Shown here: positions 16,598 through 26,140 of the stretch, piece after piece
How the letters are laid out: each line of letters starts with the position of its first letter
Position numbering within the stretch: the stretch's first letter is position 1
The notes under the pieces: generated by a model
Database searches by the model: none
What the model was told of the DNA's origin: nothing
Seen by the model: the letters and a program-made list of their open reading frames with translations, nothing else
NCBI GenBank assembly: GCA_964626565.1
Contig: CAZVFX010000032.1
Coordinates: forward strand, 1 to 57,740
Source of the DNA: CAZVFX01 sp964626565
Lineage (GTDB): Bacteria > Myxococcota_A > UBA9042 > CAIXZC01
Length of the DNA stretch: 57,740 nt
Direction of reading: 5' to 3'
Translations under genes and position numbers: made by a program

Positions 16598-18198
16598 CAG
16601 CTTACTCCCTTGCGTTTACGATTTAAGATCAGGGCCAGCCCTGCCAGCAGCGCCGCCCATGCGATGGGGAACTTGGATTCGGACGCGTCCGGCGCCGAGG
16701 AGCAGCCCACCGGCTTGCCCGCAGCAATCGTCTGGCACTGACCGTTGATACACACTTCGGCATCGGCGCAGGTTTGGTAGTGGGCCCAGTAGGTGCCGTC
16801 CAGCGAGCAGATTTCCACCACCTCGCCTGCGGCGGAGCAACGCAGCACGTTGGGGCTGCAGCCCTCCGGCGCCGACACGGTGTCCCACTGGCTGTCTCCG
16901 GGGGCGGCCGTGTCCACCGTTGGGTAAAAGACGTCGGGAGCCGGTCCGCCGGCGTCCGGTGACGGGCCGGTCCAGACATCGGGCTCGGTTTCGACGCCCG
17001 GCCCCGGGCCGAGCAGGCAGGGCCCGTTGTCGCAGCCCCATTCGCACGTTTCCACCCATACCCACTGGCCGTCCTTGCACTCCTCCACGGTGTCGTCAAC
17101 GCACTGTTTTTCACCCTCAACACAATCGGCGCCGGCGCCGGTGGTGGTGTAGACGACGTTGAGATAGAACGCGTCTACCCACGCATCGGAATCTATGGCT
17201 CCGCCGGGGTGGGAATGCAGTTCCAATACCGCGGTTACGTTGTTCAGGTCCGACCAGGTCCAGTCTTTCTCCCCGGTCAGGTCCAGCACATCCCACTTGG
17301 AGTTGGTGTGGTGGGTGGTCATGGTCGCGGTACCCTGGGCGTGGAATTTCAGGATTACGTCGTACTTGCCCGAGTCGTACTGCGTCCTGAGCTTGACTCC
17401 AACTTCGACCTTGTCTATGGTTTCGTCCCCATCAGGATCGCAGAAATCGGGAAACTCGGCCTGCAGGATTTCACCCTCTTCCACGTTGGGAGAGAAGGCC
17501 TCCTGGCCGTCCTCCGGACCTTTGGCCATGCCCATGCTTTCCCAGCCTGTGCCGGTGACCTTGTCCGCATATTTCTTCACTTCGTGTTGCCCTTCGCCCG
17601 GAAAATCGCAGGTCTCGACCGGATCCGGCTCAACCGGGTCCGGTTCTCCGGTGCAGTCCACCAGGGTGAAACGTACTGCGTTGGCCTCGTCGGAGTAGTC
17701 GTCGTCGTTTGCGTCCAGGACGACGTAGCAGCCCCCCTTGCCCGATTGGCAGTAGTAGGTGCCCAACGGCCACCACCCCGATTTACACTCAAAGTCTCCA
17801 TTCTCGCTGGCGTCCTGCTTCTGGTCGATGATGATTTCGGTTATGCCCCCCTCGCCGTCGTAGATGAAGTGGTTGGCATCTGTTGTGCGGTTGCCCGTCT
17901 TTCGCCAGTGAGTGGTGATTTCGTAGGTTCCTGCCACCGGCAGATTCGGGGTCCAGGTGGCAGTGCCTTTTTTGTCCGGCCCGCCCACTGTCTTCGAGGT
18001 GTAGTGGAAGCTGGAGTCAGCCGAGGAGTAGCCGCAGCCGTTGCTGCCCCAGGTGGCCCAGTCGTTGCCCGTCAAGGTAAACTGCGGCGCGCCATGCTGA
18101 TCGTCTATTATGTGGTCATACTCCGGACAATCATCCGCCAGGGCCGACGTTGCCATCGCGAATACAAGCAGTGCAGCCACCAATGTTGTTGTCTTCAT
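16597..18198 (-). CDS. Exported protein with golvesin-type domain and C-terminal sorting tail
   Basis: The protein has 533 residues. A cleavable signal peptide (cut near ATSALA) is followed by a domain of about 30-180 whose motifs (IIDDQHGAP, ATWTPNLPVAGTYEI, RFTLVD) match the golvesin C-terminal/Xly carbohydrate-binding-like family. A second beta-rich domain (about 200-350) and a Cys-bearing segment follow. The C-terminus reads VGCSS, then a hydrophobic helix (WAALLAGLALIL) and NRKRKGVS, the Cys-helix-basic pattern of MYXO-CTERM-like tails. It should be anchored at the cell surface after processing. Family of the first domain: fairly confident; surface-sorting call: inference from pattern. 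Its gene starts 41 nt after the LVIVD gene. Confidence 0.82.
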   Translation of the reverse strand: MKTTTLVAALLVFAMATSALADDCPEYDHIIDDQHGAPQFTLTGNDWATWGSNGCGYSSADSSFHYTSKTVGGPDKKGTATWTPNLPVAGTYEITTHWRKTGNRTTDANHFIYDGEGGITEIIIDQKQDASENGDFECKSGWWPLGTYYCQSGKGGCYVVLDANDDDYSDEANAVRFTLVDCTGEPDPVEPDPVETCDFPGEGQHEVKKYADKVTGTGWESMGMAKGPEDGQEAFSPNVEEGEILQAEFPDFCDPDGDETIDKVEVGVKLRTQYDSGKYDVILKFHAQGTATMTTHHTNSKWDVLDLTGEKDWTWSDLNNVTAVLELHSHPGGAIDSDAWVDAFYLNVVYTTTGAGADCVEGEKQCVDDTVEECKDGQWVWVETCEWGCDNGPCLLGPGPGVETEPDVWTGPSPDAGGPAPDVFYPTVDTAAPGDSQWDTVSAPEGCSPNVLRCSAAGEVVEICSLDGTYWAHYQTCADAEVCINGQCQTIAAGKPVGCSSAPDASESKFPIAWAALLAGLALILNRKRKGVS

Positions 18199-18239
18199 CG
18201 CCTCTCCTGCCGCCTATCCTTTGCTACCGCCCGCATTTC

Positions 18240-20417
18240 TCACCAGCACCCCCCGACGTCGAAGACCTGCAGCCCGTCTCGGTCCGCGGCCACAAACGCG
18301 TAGCCGCCGGCCACGTATATGTCGTAAGCGTCGATCTCAACGCCGCTGTCCGCACGGAAGGCCGGGGCCTGCGGGGTGCTGATGTCGTAGACCTTCAGCA
18401 TCGCGCCTGCGAGGAACAGTGAGTTGGCGTGGACCGCCACGCTCAGGTTCTCGCCTTCCTCCTTGATCAGGGCCACCTTCTTCGGCTTCTCCGGCTTGCT
18501 CACGTCTACGACGTGGACCCCCTCGTACGCGACTGTCACATACGCGAACTGCTCGTGGACGCAAATGTCCTCCGCGGTGTGGGGCAGGGTGATGTTCCCC
18601 GCGACTTTCGGTGCACTCGGGGTGCTGATGTCGACGAGGACCAGGTTGGAGTCTTTCCCTTTTGCTTCGCTTACGATATAGGCGAAGTCCCCTTCGACAT
18701 CCAGGGCGTACCGGGAGACACCTTTGAGCTCCTCGATGACTCCCATCTGCTTGGGCGCCAGAGGGTCCTTGACCTTGACGATGTGGAAGTCGGGGGAGGC
18801 GTTGGCCGCGAGGTATGCATAGTCACCTTCAAGCAAGGCCAGCAGTGGCTTTTCCACCTGTGCGTACATGGAAAGCAGGGCAGGAGCGGAAGGGTCCTTG
18901 ACGTCAACGATGAGCATCCCGGCCGACAGTAGCGGTAGCACCGCCAGTTCGCCGTTGGCGTGCATGGCCCACAGCGGCTCCGGTGCGTAGTTGCCGGTGC
19001 CGAAGCTGCCCAGCACCAACGGCTCGACAGGTTCTCTTGCGTCCACCACCTTCATGCCGCCTGCGCCGCTCGCGGTGTAGACAAATCCGCCGTCCCCGCT
19101 GACCGCCCGTGGGTAACCGGGGACGTGGTAGCGGCCTGCGGCCTTCGGCGAGTCGGGTGCAGTGGCGTCAAGAATGATCACACCGTTCTGGCCGTCGGCG
19201 ACATAGGCTCTGTCACCTTCCAGACTGCAGGCCCAGGCGTCTCCCGCAGTGTCGTAGCTGCCCAGAAGCTGTGGTGCGGAAGGGTCGGTCAAGTCGAGGA
19301 ACCGCACTCCCAGCTTCGATGCCGCCAGGCAGCCGATGGAGCCGGAGACCGACATCTGCCATCCGCCCATTTCTTCGTGCTGCCCCAGCAGCTTTGGTTT
19401 TAGAGGGTTGGTGTTGTCGTATACTGAAAGTTCCCAGCCGGAGTCGAGGTAGTAGCCGGTGTATCCGTACAGGTAGCCCCCTTCCGCGTGGACCACCCTC
19501 CGGACGTCCAGCGAGGCGATGACCGTCGGGGCAGAGGGGGTAGAGAAATCCACCACTTCCGCGGGCTGGTTGGAGGCATAGCCGACGTAGGCCACAGTGC
19601 CATGCAGATGGACGTGCACCGGCTTCACCTTGAACTCCAGTTGGCCAAGGAAGGTCGGGGACTCGGGGTCTGAGACGTCCACAAAATGGAGGGCTCCGCC
19701 CGCACCGGGAGAAGCCTGGTAGGCGAACAGCACGCCCATCATGCCTGAGTCGAGAACGTGGAAGTCCGCGGCGGTCGAAAGCCCGGAGATTGCCGGCGAG
19801 TATTCGCCGACCTCCTGGAGGTCCCCTTCCGCCGGTATGTCCAGTATCTTGATGCTCGGCCCTGTCTGCACGTACAGGAGGCCGCCTGCCACGGCCACCT
19901 TGTTGGCATCGGCGTACTTATGCATCGCCTCCGGCTGAACATACTGTGGGGTGAGGGAAACGACGTGGAGGCCGCCGGCGTCGAGAGCGACGAAACCTCT
20001 GGTGCCGTCGGTGGCGATGTCTGTTGCCGACCCTGTGAGCGATGCGACGGGCATTACTTCGCACTTGGCGCCGACGCACACACCTTCGGCGCAACTGCCG
20101 CCGAACTGGCACTGCCCACATTCGCTCGTCCCGCCGCAGCCGTCGTCAACAGGCCCGCATTCGGCGCCCAGGCCCCCGCAGGCCGCGGGCCAGCAGCAGC
20201 TACCGTCTTCGAGGCAGGCGGACCCCACGGGGCAATCCGGACCATCGTCGCACTTCCAGCTCTCGTCCACCGGCCCGGCGTCCTCGGAAGCCACCTCCTC
20301 CTCACCCACGGAGATCTCTCCATTACCCGGCGAGCCGACATTACCCTGTAGCTTCTTCCCCACCCCGCCGCAAGCGGCAAGGAGTACAGCCAGCATCGCT
20401 ATTGTGAAGAGCTTCAT
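18240..20417 (-). CDS. LVIVD-repeat lipoprotein, paralogue 1
   Basis: The protein has 725 residues. The lipobox is LLAAC with Gly at +2. A short Cys module (about 60-140, GAECGPVDDGCGGTSECGQC) precedes a long array of LVIVD blades with signatures such as VDVSDPESPTFLG, LDLTDPSAPQLLG, VVDAREPVEPLVLG and VDISTPSAPKVAG. These form a beta-propeller-like surface. It ends LQVFDVGGCW. The ATG at 20417 follows GGGGGTGG and gives the only good signal peptide; further upstream the reading frame runs into the neighbouring gene. It is the tandem paralogue of the next gene upstream. Confidence 0.88.
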   Translation of the reverse strand: MKLFTIAMLAVLLAACGGVGKKLQGNVGSPGNGEISVGEEEVASEDAGPVDESWKCDDGPDCPVGSACLEDGSCCWPAACGGLGAECGPVDDGCGGTSECGQCQFGGSCAEGVCVGAKCEVMPVASLTGSATDIATDGTRGFVALDAGGLHVVSLTPQYVQPEAMHKYADANKVAVAGGLLYVQTGPSIKILDIPAEGDLQEVGEYSPAISGLSTAADFHVLDSGMMGVLFAYQASPGAGGALHFVDVSDPESPTFLGQLEFKVKPVHVHLHGTVAYVGYASNQPAEVVDFSTPSAPTVIASLDVRRVVHAEGGYLYGYTGYYLDSGWELSVYDNTNPLKPKLLGQHEEMGGWQMSVSGSIGCLAASKLGVRFLDLTDPSAPQLLGSYDTAGDAWACSLEGDRAYVADGQNGVIILDATAPDSPKAAGRYHVPGYPRAVSGDGGFVYTASGAGGMKVVDAREPVEPLVLGSFGTGNYAPEPLWAMHANGELAVLPLLSAGMLIVDVKDPSAPALLSMYAQVEKPLLALLEGDYAYLAANASPDFHIVKVKDPLAPKQMGVIEELKGVSRYALDVEGDFAYIVSEAKGKDSNLVLVDISTPSAPKVAGNITLPHTAEDICVHEQFAYVTVAYEGVHVVDVSKPEKPKKVALIKEEGENLSVAVHANSLFLAGAMLKVYDISTPQAPAFRADSGVEIDAYDIYVAGGYAFVAADRDGLQVFDVGGCW

Positions 20418-20445
20418 GCCACCCCCGGATCTTTCGCTCCGGGAG

Positions 20446-20475
20446 AGTTTAGCACGCTGGCCCGTGCCGCGGCAA
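20446..20475 (-). promoter_or_regulatory. Possible promoter of LVIVD paralogue 1
   Basis: Reading the minus strand, TTGCCG (20475-20470), 18 nt, TAAACT (20451-20446). The -10 matches that of the promoter at 57707. Confidence 0.4.
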
Positions 20476-20538
20476 CGGCCTTTATCAACGAGCCGTGACA
20501 GTAAAGGAGCGGGCCCCGAGCGAAGCGCCGAAGCCGGC

Positions 20539-23019
20539 CTACCAGCATCCCCGCACGTCGAAGATTCGCAGGCCTTCGTCCTGGTCGGCGACGAAGGCGT
20601 AGCCGTGGGCCAGATGCATATTCCATGTGAAACCATATAACCCCTCAACTGCGACTTCCAATTCGGGCGCGGCAGGGTCGGACATGTCATACACTTTCAG
20701 GTAGGTGGGTTGCGGTTCTTCGCAATCCGCAACGAAAAGATATTTGCCATGAAACTCGAATGCGGCTTTTTCGCTGCAGTAGTTGAGCAACGCGACCTGC
20801 GTCGGAGCGGAAGGGTCTGAGACATCGAAGATGTGCAGGTAAGCATCGTGTACCGCGGCCAGGCCATCTCCGACGCGTACCAATCTTGGCGTGTTATTTG
20901 GCCACCACACCTGGGCCACACCCAACAGTTCAGGCTGGCCCGGGTCAGCGACGCTGTATGTGAGCAGTTGGGATCCGCACGCCGCATAGAGGATGCCGTT
21001 CACGACTGTACTGTCGCTGCAAGCCAAGTCAGAACCGCCCAGGATAACGTCAACAGTTGCCACTGTTGTTGGGTTTGTCGGGTCCGAGATGTCAACCGCG
21101 GCCAGGTCTGGGTCTTTGCCGGAGAACCAAGCGGTGTCATCCTTGGCGAACACCCGCGCCACCGCGCCATCGGGGTAAGAGGATAGAAGCTCAGGTGCAC
21201 CGGGATCGCTGACGTCGAGGACCTCTACGTCCAGGTACGGTAGAAAGAGCAGGTTCCCCAGTGCGAACACATCCCACACATCGGGCGGGGGGTCCCCCGT
21301 TTTCTGATAATATCCGCGCCGCTCCGGCTTGTCCGGGTAGCGCACATCGACGAAGGTCGTTCCGTCCAGCCACGATGTAGCATATGCGACTCCGGCCGCG
21401 AATTGTACGTCCAGGGGATACACTGCGGTGACGTAGTGGGTCAGATACGTCGACCAGTCGCCCGGGCCTTTGTCGAATATGAACAAACCCATCTTGTGAT
21501 CGGCAACGTATACGTGGTCCCCGCTGATCCGGCACTGGCGTGGCCGCGGAGTAGTTTTCCAGCCGACCGAGTCCGGCGCAGTCGGAACGGTGATATCGAG
21601 CAGGCGGCCACCGTTCGCTAATGCTGAACTCACGCACGCAAGATCCCCTGCGACAGTCAGGTCGTGCCCCCCCCATCCGGGATAGCTGCCCAACTCGACC
21701 GGCGTGCTAGGCTCAGCCACGTCGTATACGGTCAAGATTTGTTTGTCGATGTCGAAGTCGATCCGTGAGGTGTACACAGCACTGCCGAAAACACCGAGCA
21801 CCTGGTACTCGCCGGCAAGCATCCCCTCAAACGTCATACCTCCCGGGGAGTCCAGGTTGAGTATCGCTACATCCTGTTTCGGCCACCCTCCCCACATGCC
21901 CACGTAGGCGCGAACTCCTTCCACGTGCAGGTAGACCGGCTTGCCCACGAGGGGCTCCGGCAGATCGCCCAACAGGGTCTCCTGCGGCGAAGTCGGGTCG
22001 GTCATATCCAGTATGCGAAGTTCGCCGGCATACTTCTCGTCCGTGCTCTTATTGACCAGCAGGAACAGCAGGCTGTCTACGACGAAGCTGTCGGAGATGC
22101 GCAGTGATTGGTCTTCAAGCGAGTACTCCCCGACCTTGATCGGAGAGGACGGTTCGGACAGGTCCAAAACGGTCACGTTGTGCTTTCCTTGCAGGAAGGC
22201 GTGCTTGCCCTTGAGGCGGAGGTTCCTCCAGTCGAAGTAGTGAAACTCTCCGACCTTCTTGGGCTCGGCGGGAGAGCTTACATCCAGGACGTACAGGCCG
22301 TCGTGGTTCACCGCCAGCAGGGCGTGTTCCTCGTCAAGCATGTCGACGTTCACGGCGGCGCCGTTGAAGGTAGCCACCAACTCCACGTCACAAACCCCAT
22401 CACTGCACACGCCTTCCTTACACTCGAATCCTTCCGCACATTCACCGCAGTCGAGGGTGGCGCCGCACTCGTCGGACACGGTGCCGCACTCGTGGCCGAT
22501 CATGCCGCACTCCCACGGGGAGCAGCAGTTGCCTTCCGGGGTGCAGACCTGGTTTTCTGAGCAAGCCGGCGGGTTGGCGCAGCCGCTTTGTGGATCGCAG
22601 ACGTCCTCGGTGCACGGGTCGTCGTCGGCGCAGTCCACGACGATGCCCAGGCACTCTCCGCCGTTGCACGTGTCGTCGGATGTGCACGCATTGCCGTCAT
22701 CGCACGGGTCGCCGTCTGGGCACTGCGGCGGGAGTTCCGCTTCCTGGATGTCGACGATGTCGATGGTGTCCGAAGCGTCCACGGTGTCCGGCATTTCGGG
22801 GCCGGTATCGGGAGCCACGGGGGCGTCGGCCGTCAAGTCGACCACCTCGTATTCGGGGATGTCAGCGGACCGCACTTCCAGGCCGCCTTCTCCGCCGTTG
22901 AGGTCGCCCGGCGGCTGCGTCAGATCCACCACGTCGGCAACGTCTTTGTCCACGGCTTTCTTGGAAGGGGTGGTGCATGCAGTCAACAGCACCAACGCCA
23001 TCATCGCCGGCGTTCTCAT
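20539..23019 (-). CDS. LVIVD-repeat lipoprotein, paralogue 2
   Basis: The protein has 826 residues. The lipobox is LLTAC with Thr at +2, followed by an acidic linker, two CxDxxxCTxDxC-type units (CDDGNACTSDDTC, CADDDPCTEDVC) and a DECGATLDCGEC module (about 110-230). The remainder is LVIVD blades (LYVLDVSSPAEPKKVG, VLDLSEPSSPIKVG, VDIRYPDKPERRG-like). It ends LRIFDVRGCW. The ATG at 23019 follows GGGGAGGAAAC. Probably a surface propeller that pairs its repeat domain with a disulphide-rich head. Confidence 0.88.
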   Translation of the reverse strand: MRTPAMMALVLLTACTTPSKKAVDKDVADVVDLTQPPGDLNGGEGGLEVRSADIPEYEVVDLTADAPVAPDTGPEMPDTVDASDTIDIVDIQEAELPPQCPDGDPCDDGNACTSDDTCNGGECLGIVVDCADDDPCTEDVCDPQSGCANPPACSENQVCTPEGNCCSPWECGMIGHECGTVSDECGATLDCGECAEGFECKEGVCSDGVCDVELVATFNGAAVNVDMLDEEHALLAVNHDGLYVLDVSSPAEPKKVGEFHYFDWRNLRLKGKHAFLQGKHNVTVLDLSEPSSPIKVGEYSLEDQSLRISDSFVVDSLLFLLVNKSTDEKYAGELRILDMTDPTSPQETLLGDLPEPLVGKPVYLHVEGVRAYVGMWGGWPKQDVAILNLDSPGGMTFEGMLAGEYQVLGVFGSAVYTSRIDFDIDKQILTVYDVAEPSTPVELGSYPGWGGHDLTVAGDLACVSSALANGGRLLDITVPTAPDSVGWKTTPRPRQCRISGDHVYVADHKMGLFIFDKGPGDWSTYLTHYVTAVYPLDVQFAAGVAYATSWLDGTTFVDVRYPDKPERRGYYQKTGDPPPDVWDVFALGNLLFLPYLDVEVLDVSDPGAPELLSSYPDGAVARVFAKDDTAWFSGKDPDLAAVDISDPTNPTTVATVDVILGGSDLACSDSTVVNGILYAACGSQLLTYSVADPGQPELLGVAQVWWPNNTPRLVRVGDGLAAVHDAYLHIFDVSDPSAPTQVALLNYCSEKAAFEFHGKYLFVADCEEPQPTYLKVYDMSDPAAPELEVAVEGLYGFTWNMHLAHGYAFVADQDEGLRIFDVRGCW

Positions 23020-23050
23020 AGTTTCCTCCCCGAGCATTTCCTGCAACGCA

Positions 23051-23080
23051 ATAATACCACGCAGACACAACCCGCAGCAA
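23051..23080 (-). promoter_or_regulatory. Possible promoter of LVIVD paralogue 2
   Basis: Reading the minus strand, TTGCTG (23080-23075), 18 nt, TATTAT (23056-23051), in the 66-bp gap after the PIN-toxin gene. Confidence 0.45.
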
Positions 23081-23085
23081 CGGCT

Positions 23086-23505
23086 TTACGGTTGCCGGCT
23101 CCGGGCCAGATACCGTCCCGGCGGCAGAACCAGGATGCCGGCGAGTCTTTTGCCGAAGTGAGAGCCGAAGTGTTTCAGGTCGCCGGTGATGAGGTGAGTT
23201 GCCCTTCCGGCCAGGGCTGCGCCGAGGATGGGGGTGTCCTTGGAAGGAAGCGAGATTCCTGCCGGCAGTGCGGTTGGGTCGAGGGTGCCGACGATTTCCA
23301 GTTGTACGGACAGCTTCTCCAGCCGGGCGTGACGCTCAGTCCCCAGATTCCGCCGGGCCTCTTCCAGGGCGTAGGCGGAGGCCAGGAGGACAACCTCGTC
23401 CAGCGCCCACAGCCGGGCTACTCCGGCCTCCTCTCGCCAGGCCGCGGAAAACAGGACGTTCGCGTCCAGGAACAGACGGTGCTTATTCCGCCGGGGGTTT
23501 CTCAT
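23086..23505 (-). CDS. PIN-domain toxin paired with an AbrB-type antitoxin
   Basis: The protein has 139 residues. The PIN acidic residues are all present: HRLFLDANVLF, AYALEEARRN, PSKDTPIL and HLITGDLKHFG. PIN toxins are Mg-dependent RNases that cut tRNA or rRNA. It begins 23 nt before the end of the antitoxin gene. It lacks an extra N-terminal domain. The pairing with an AbrB-like partner rather than a VapB of RHH type is a recognised combination. Start ATG at 23505. Confidence 0.87.
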   Translation of the reverse strand: MRNPRRNKHRLFLDANVLFSAAWREEAGVARLWALDEVVLLASAYALEEARRNLGTERHARLEKLSVQLEIVGTLDPTALPAGISLPSKDTPILGAALAGRATHLITGDLKHFGSHFGKRLAGILVLPPGRYLARSRQP

Positions 23506-23782
23506 GTGGAATCTTGTCCGGGTCGAGGCCCATGCCGCGCACCTCTGCCACGGCGCCGGCGTAATCTTTGGCGTCCACTGCGTTGGAGAGGATGAACTCC
23601 GCAGTACGTTCCGGAGTGTACACCTCCAAAGGCACCGCCACCGCGGGCCGGATGAGCACTCCGTTCGGCGTTTCCTCGACGACAACGAGGGTGCCTTCCT
23701 CCAAGCCGAACCGCTTGCGTATGCGGGCGGGGAGGACGATGGCCCCGCGTTTCCTCACCTTGCTGGTTTCGGGATTTCCCAT
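23483..23782 (-). CDS. AbrB/SpoVT-type antitoxin
   Basis: The protein has 99 residues. The swapped-hairpin DNA-binding motif is SKVRKRGAIVLPARIRKRFG followed by GTLVVVEETPNGVLI. The C-terminal part (about 50-99) should bind the PIN toxin. The ATG at 23782 is chosen because AGGAG precedes it closely; a longer reading would begin ten codons earlier without one. A promoter sits 55 nt upstream. Confidence 0.85.
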   Translation of the reverse strand: MGNPETSKVRKRGAIVLPARIRKRFGLEEGTLVVVEETPNGVLIRPAVAVPLEVYTPERTAEFILSNAVDAKDYAGAVAEVRGMGLDPDKIPHEKPPAE

Positions 23783-23836
23783 CTCCACTCCTGGTGGCAG
23801 ATTAGCAGACAAGCAGAATGTCTGCGGCGCGTCTAC

Positions 23837-23865
23837 AGCATACTTGTGCTGCCTTGGCCAGTCAA
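23837..23865 (-). promoter_or_regulatory. Promoter of the AbrB/PIN module
   Basis: Reading the minus strand, TTGACT (23865-23860), 17 nt, TATGCT (23842-23837). CAGCA...TGCTG is a weak dyad around the -10. Confidence 0.65.
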
Positions 23866-23890
23866 GGGCTGGGAGTGGCTGTTGTCGATA

Positions 23891-23993
23891 GTTGCTGAAC
23901 CGAGTAGAGGTCCTTCCACCTCCTCTGGAAAGGCCGTTCCAAGTGCGGAAATAGTTGCGTCGGGGGTGTCAGGATGACAGTTTGGAGTGAGGC
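23891..23993 (+). repeat. Copy A of a dispersed non-coding repeat
   Basis: A 103-bp segment aligns without gaps to 39654-39756 with 86 of 103 bases identical. Most conserved are TCCTTCCACC and the 20-mer CGGGGGTGTCAGGATGACAG. It overlaps the 3' end of the glycosidase-like gene and supplies its stop codon (23969-23971). Confidence 0.85.
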
Positions 23994-26092
23994 CAGTGTT
24001 TTCGCAGCACGGCGAGAAAAGCGATGAGCGTCAACAGCAGCAGCGGCCGGGCGGCGGCCGGGGAATGGCTGTGGCGGCAGCCTGACGATTTTGGACTGGC
24101 CGCGATATCGTGGGACGGCTCGGGGGTGGAGATGATGTCCGGGTCGTTGGTGTCGCTGGAACTGATGATTTCGGAAGGTTGTGTGGTGACGTCCGGGGCG
24201 ACGTCGGGTGCGGCCTCCGGGGCATGCTCATCCGCTGTCTCGGTCGGCTCCGGATCGGGATACAGGTCCGGGTACAGGGTGTGCTGGATCTTGTGGGCGA
24301 TGTTGCGCCGGGCCGTCAGCAGCACCTCCTCGTCCATGGTCCAGGGAGGGTTCTTGATGTCGAAATCTTCGTCGACAACCTGGCCGAATGCGCTGTAGGC
24401 TGTGGCCACCTGCTCACGCACATACTCCTCAAGTCCGAGATCTGTTGCTCGTAAAAAAATCTCCCAGTCTTCGAGGCCGTCCCGAATCTGTTTCATGCGG
24501 TACGAAATTATCGGCCCGTCAAAGGACACCCAGTCCGGCGAGCCCGCGCCGCCCGCGGTGCCGTTGTGGTCCCCCGGATAGAGGAGAATCCCGTCGCCGT
24601 TGCGGGCCCCGCCCGCGCCGAACTGGTTGACGTTGGCGAGATCGTGCCACGGGTTGCTGGTGTACCAGTACGTCATCGACCAGAACAGGAAACCGGTGGC
24701 GTTTTCCGCCCATGCGCCCCACTTGGTGAGCCGCGGCTCGTGGCCAATCTTCGTGTCGATGTCATAGCCCATGAGCGGCGGGAAATTGGCGTTGCACACA
24801 TAAAACCACAGCTCCTTTCCTTCCGCGATCATTTCCTGATATTTTGACGCCGGGGGCCACGAGTTCTTGGGCCAGAATACGTCGCCGTACATGGCGGTTA
24901 CCGGGCACCAGATGTCCACTTCCTCATCCAGTTGCACCTGCCACGGCCCGGTGACCAGGACGTGCCCCTTCCACAGGTCGGTCTCTTGATTAAGCAGCGC
25001 CACATCATGCTGGATCTTCTCGTAGCTGCCGGCCCGCCAGTGGTCGAGGATCCACGGCTCGTCCAGGGAGTAGAGGTATGCGTTGTCCAGCCATCCCTTC
25101 TCCTCCAGGTGCTCGGCCATGGTCTTGGCCGCGACGGCAAACTGGTCATCGGTCAGGCCCATGGTGCCGTGGCCGGGACGGAAGATGCCGACGTTGAACC
25201 GATTGATCCCCGCCCCGTCAGGGAAATAGGAACCGTCGAGCCGCGGGGCCATGTATTCGTCGTAGGCGGAGAAATCCACCGGTTTCGGGCTGCCGTCTTC
25301 TTCAAACTCGAACGATACCGGCCCTTTGTAGGTGGTGAAATCGATGCGGTGTCTGTGCACCTCCAACTCGTAATTCCGTGAGATCTTGGCCAGGGTCTCT
25401 GCGTCCGGCCCGTCGGGACCGCCGTGGTATTTCGGCAGGTAGCCGAAACTGAATCCGTAGGAGGTCGCCACATTTCGTTCTGTGGGGATTTCGAAATTCC
25501 ACACTTCCACCGTGACCGGGATGGTGTGAAAATGCTTCCCTTCGGCATACAGCTTCAACTCTCCGTAATACCCTCCCGGCGACGCATCTGTCGGCACATA
25601 CAGGTCCACGAAGATGGTCTGCAAATCCCCGGGTTCCACCGTGAATTTCAGCGGGGGCGGGCTGGGGTTGCCTGAGTAAGGATCGTACAATGGCACCAGC
25701 GCGTCGGGGTACAAGCCCGGCGTTCGGATATACTCTTCAAGTCCCCCGCAGTCGGGCACAAAAAAGACGTCGCACGGGGACGCGGTTTCGATGTCTACGT
25801 AATATTCGAGGTAAAGGGAGGCGTTGGCCGCGGGAATGGTCTTGCCAGATGGGCCGTGCAGGTCGCCCATGATGGCGACCACGTCCTTGATGGGCGCCTC
25901 GCCGGCCCTCAGCACAACCTGAAACCCTTCGTATTCGTTGCGAGCAGCCTCGAGAAACACCGTGGGACTCTTCCCCTCTCCCGTGAAGTCCTTCAGCACC
26001 TTGGTGGTGGATTGTTCCACCCAGACCGCAGCTTCGGCCGGTAGGGAGAGGAGCGTTGCCAACAGGAGCGAACAGGCGAGGGGGGAGCGCAT
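23969..26092 (-). CDS. Exported glycosidase-like protein (DUF4091 type) with C-terminal sorting tail
   Basis: The protein has 707 residues. A signal peptide (cut near LPAEAA) is followed by an N-terminal beta domain (about 25-200) and an alpha/beta barrel-like domain (about 210-560) with features typical of DUF4091 and GH123-like proteins: YLYSLDEPW, VTGPWQVQL and FLFWSMTYWYTSNPW. The Glu in LYSLDEPW is a candidate catalytic residue. After an acidic Thr/Ser/Pro linker the C-terminus reads SSGCRHSH, a hydrophobic helix (PLLLLTLIAFLAV) and basic residues, resembling a MYXO-CTERM tail. It probably acts on polysaccharide at the surface. The last codons derive from a dispersed repeat. Confidence 0.85.
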   Translation of the reverse strand: MRSPLACSLLLATLLSLPAEAAVWVEQSTTKVLKDFTGEGKSPTVFLEAARNEYEGFQVVLRAGEAPIKDVVAIMGDLHGPSGKTIPAANASLYLEYYVDIETASPCDVFFVPDCGGLEEYIRTPGLYPDALVPLYDPYSGNPSPPPLKFTVEPGDLQTIFVDLYVPTDASPGGYYGELKLYAEGKHFHTIPVTVEVWNFEIPTERNVATSYGFSFGYLPKYHGGPDGPDAETLAKISRNYELEVHRHRIDFTTYKGPVSFEFEEDGSPKPVDFSAYDEYMAPRLDGSYFPDGAGINRFNVGIFRPGHGTMGLTDDQFAVAAKTMAEHLEEKGWLDNAYLYSLDEPWILDHWRAGSYEKIQHDVALLNQETDLWKGHVLVTGPWQVQLDEEVDIWCPVTAMYGDVFWPKNSWPPASKYQEMIAEGKELWFYVCNANFPPLMGYDIDTKIGHEPRLTKWGAWAENATGFLFWSMTYWYTSNPWHDLANVNQFGAGGARNGDGILLYPGDHNGTAGGAGSPDWVSFDGPIISYRMKQIRDGLEDWEIFLRATDLGLEEYVREQVATAYSAFGQVVDEDFDIKNPPWTMDEEVLLTARRNIAHKIQHTLYPDLYPDPEPTETADEHAPEAAPDVAPDVTTQPSEIISSSDTNDPDIISTPEPSHDIAASPKSSGCRHSHSPAAARPLLLLTLIAFLAVLRKHWPHSKLSS

Positions 26093-26110
26093 GGGTACCT
26101 CCGGTGGGAG

Positions 26111-26140
26111 ATTCTACAGCAACTGGTGCCGGGGCATCAA
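26111..26140 (-). promoter_or_regulatory. Possible promoter of the glycosidase-like gene
   Basis: Reading the minus strand, TTGATG (26140-26135), 18 nt, TAGAAT (26116-26111), overlapping the end of vapC. Confidence 0.45.
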
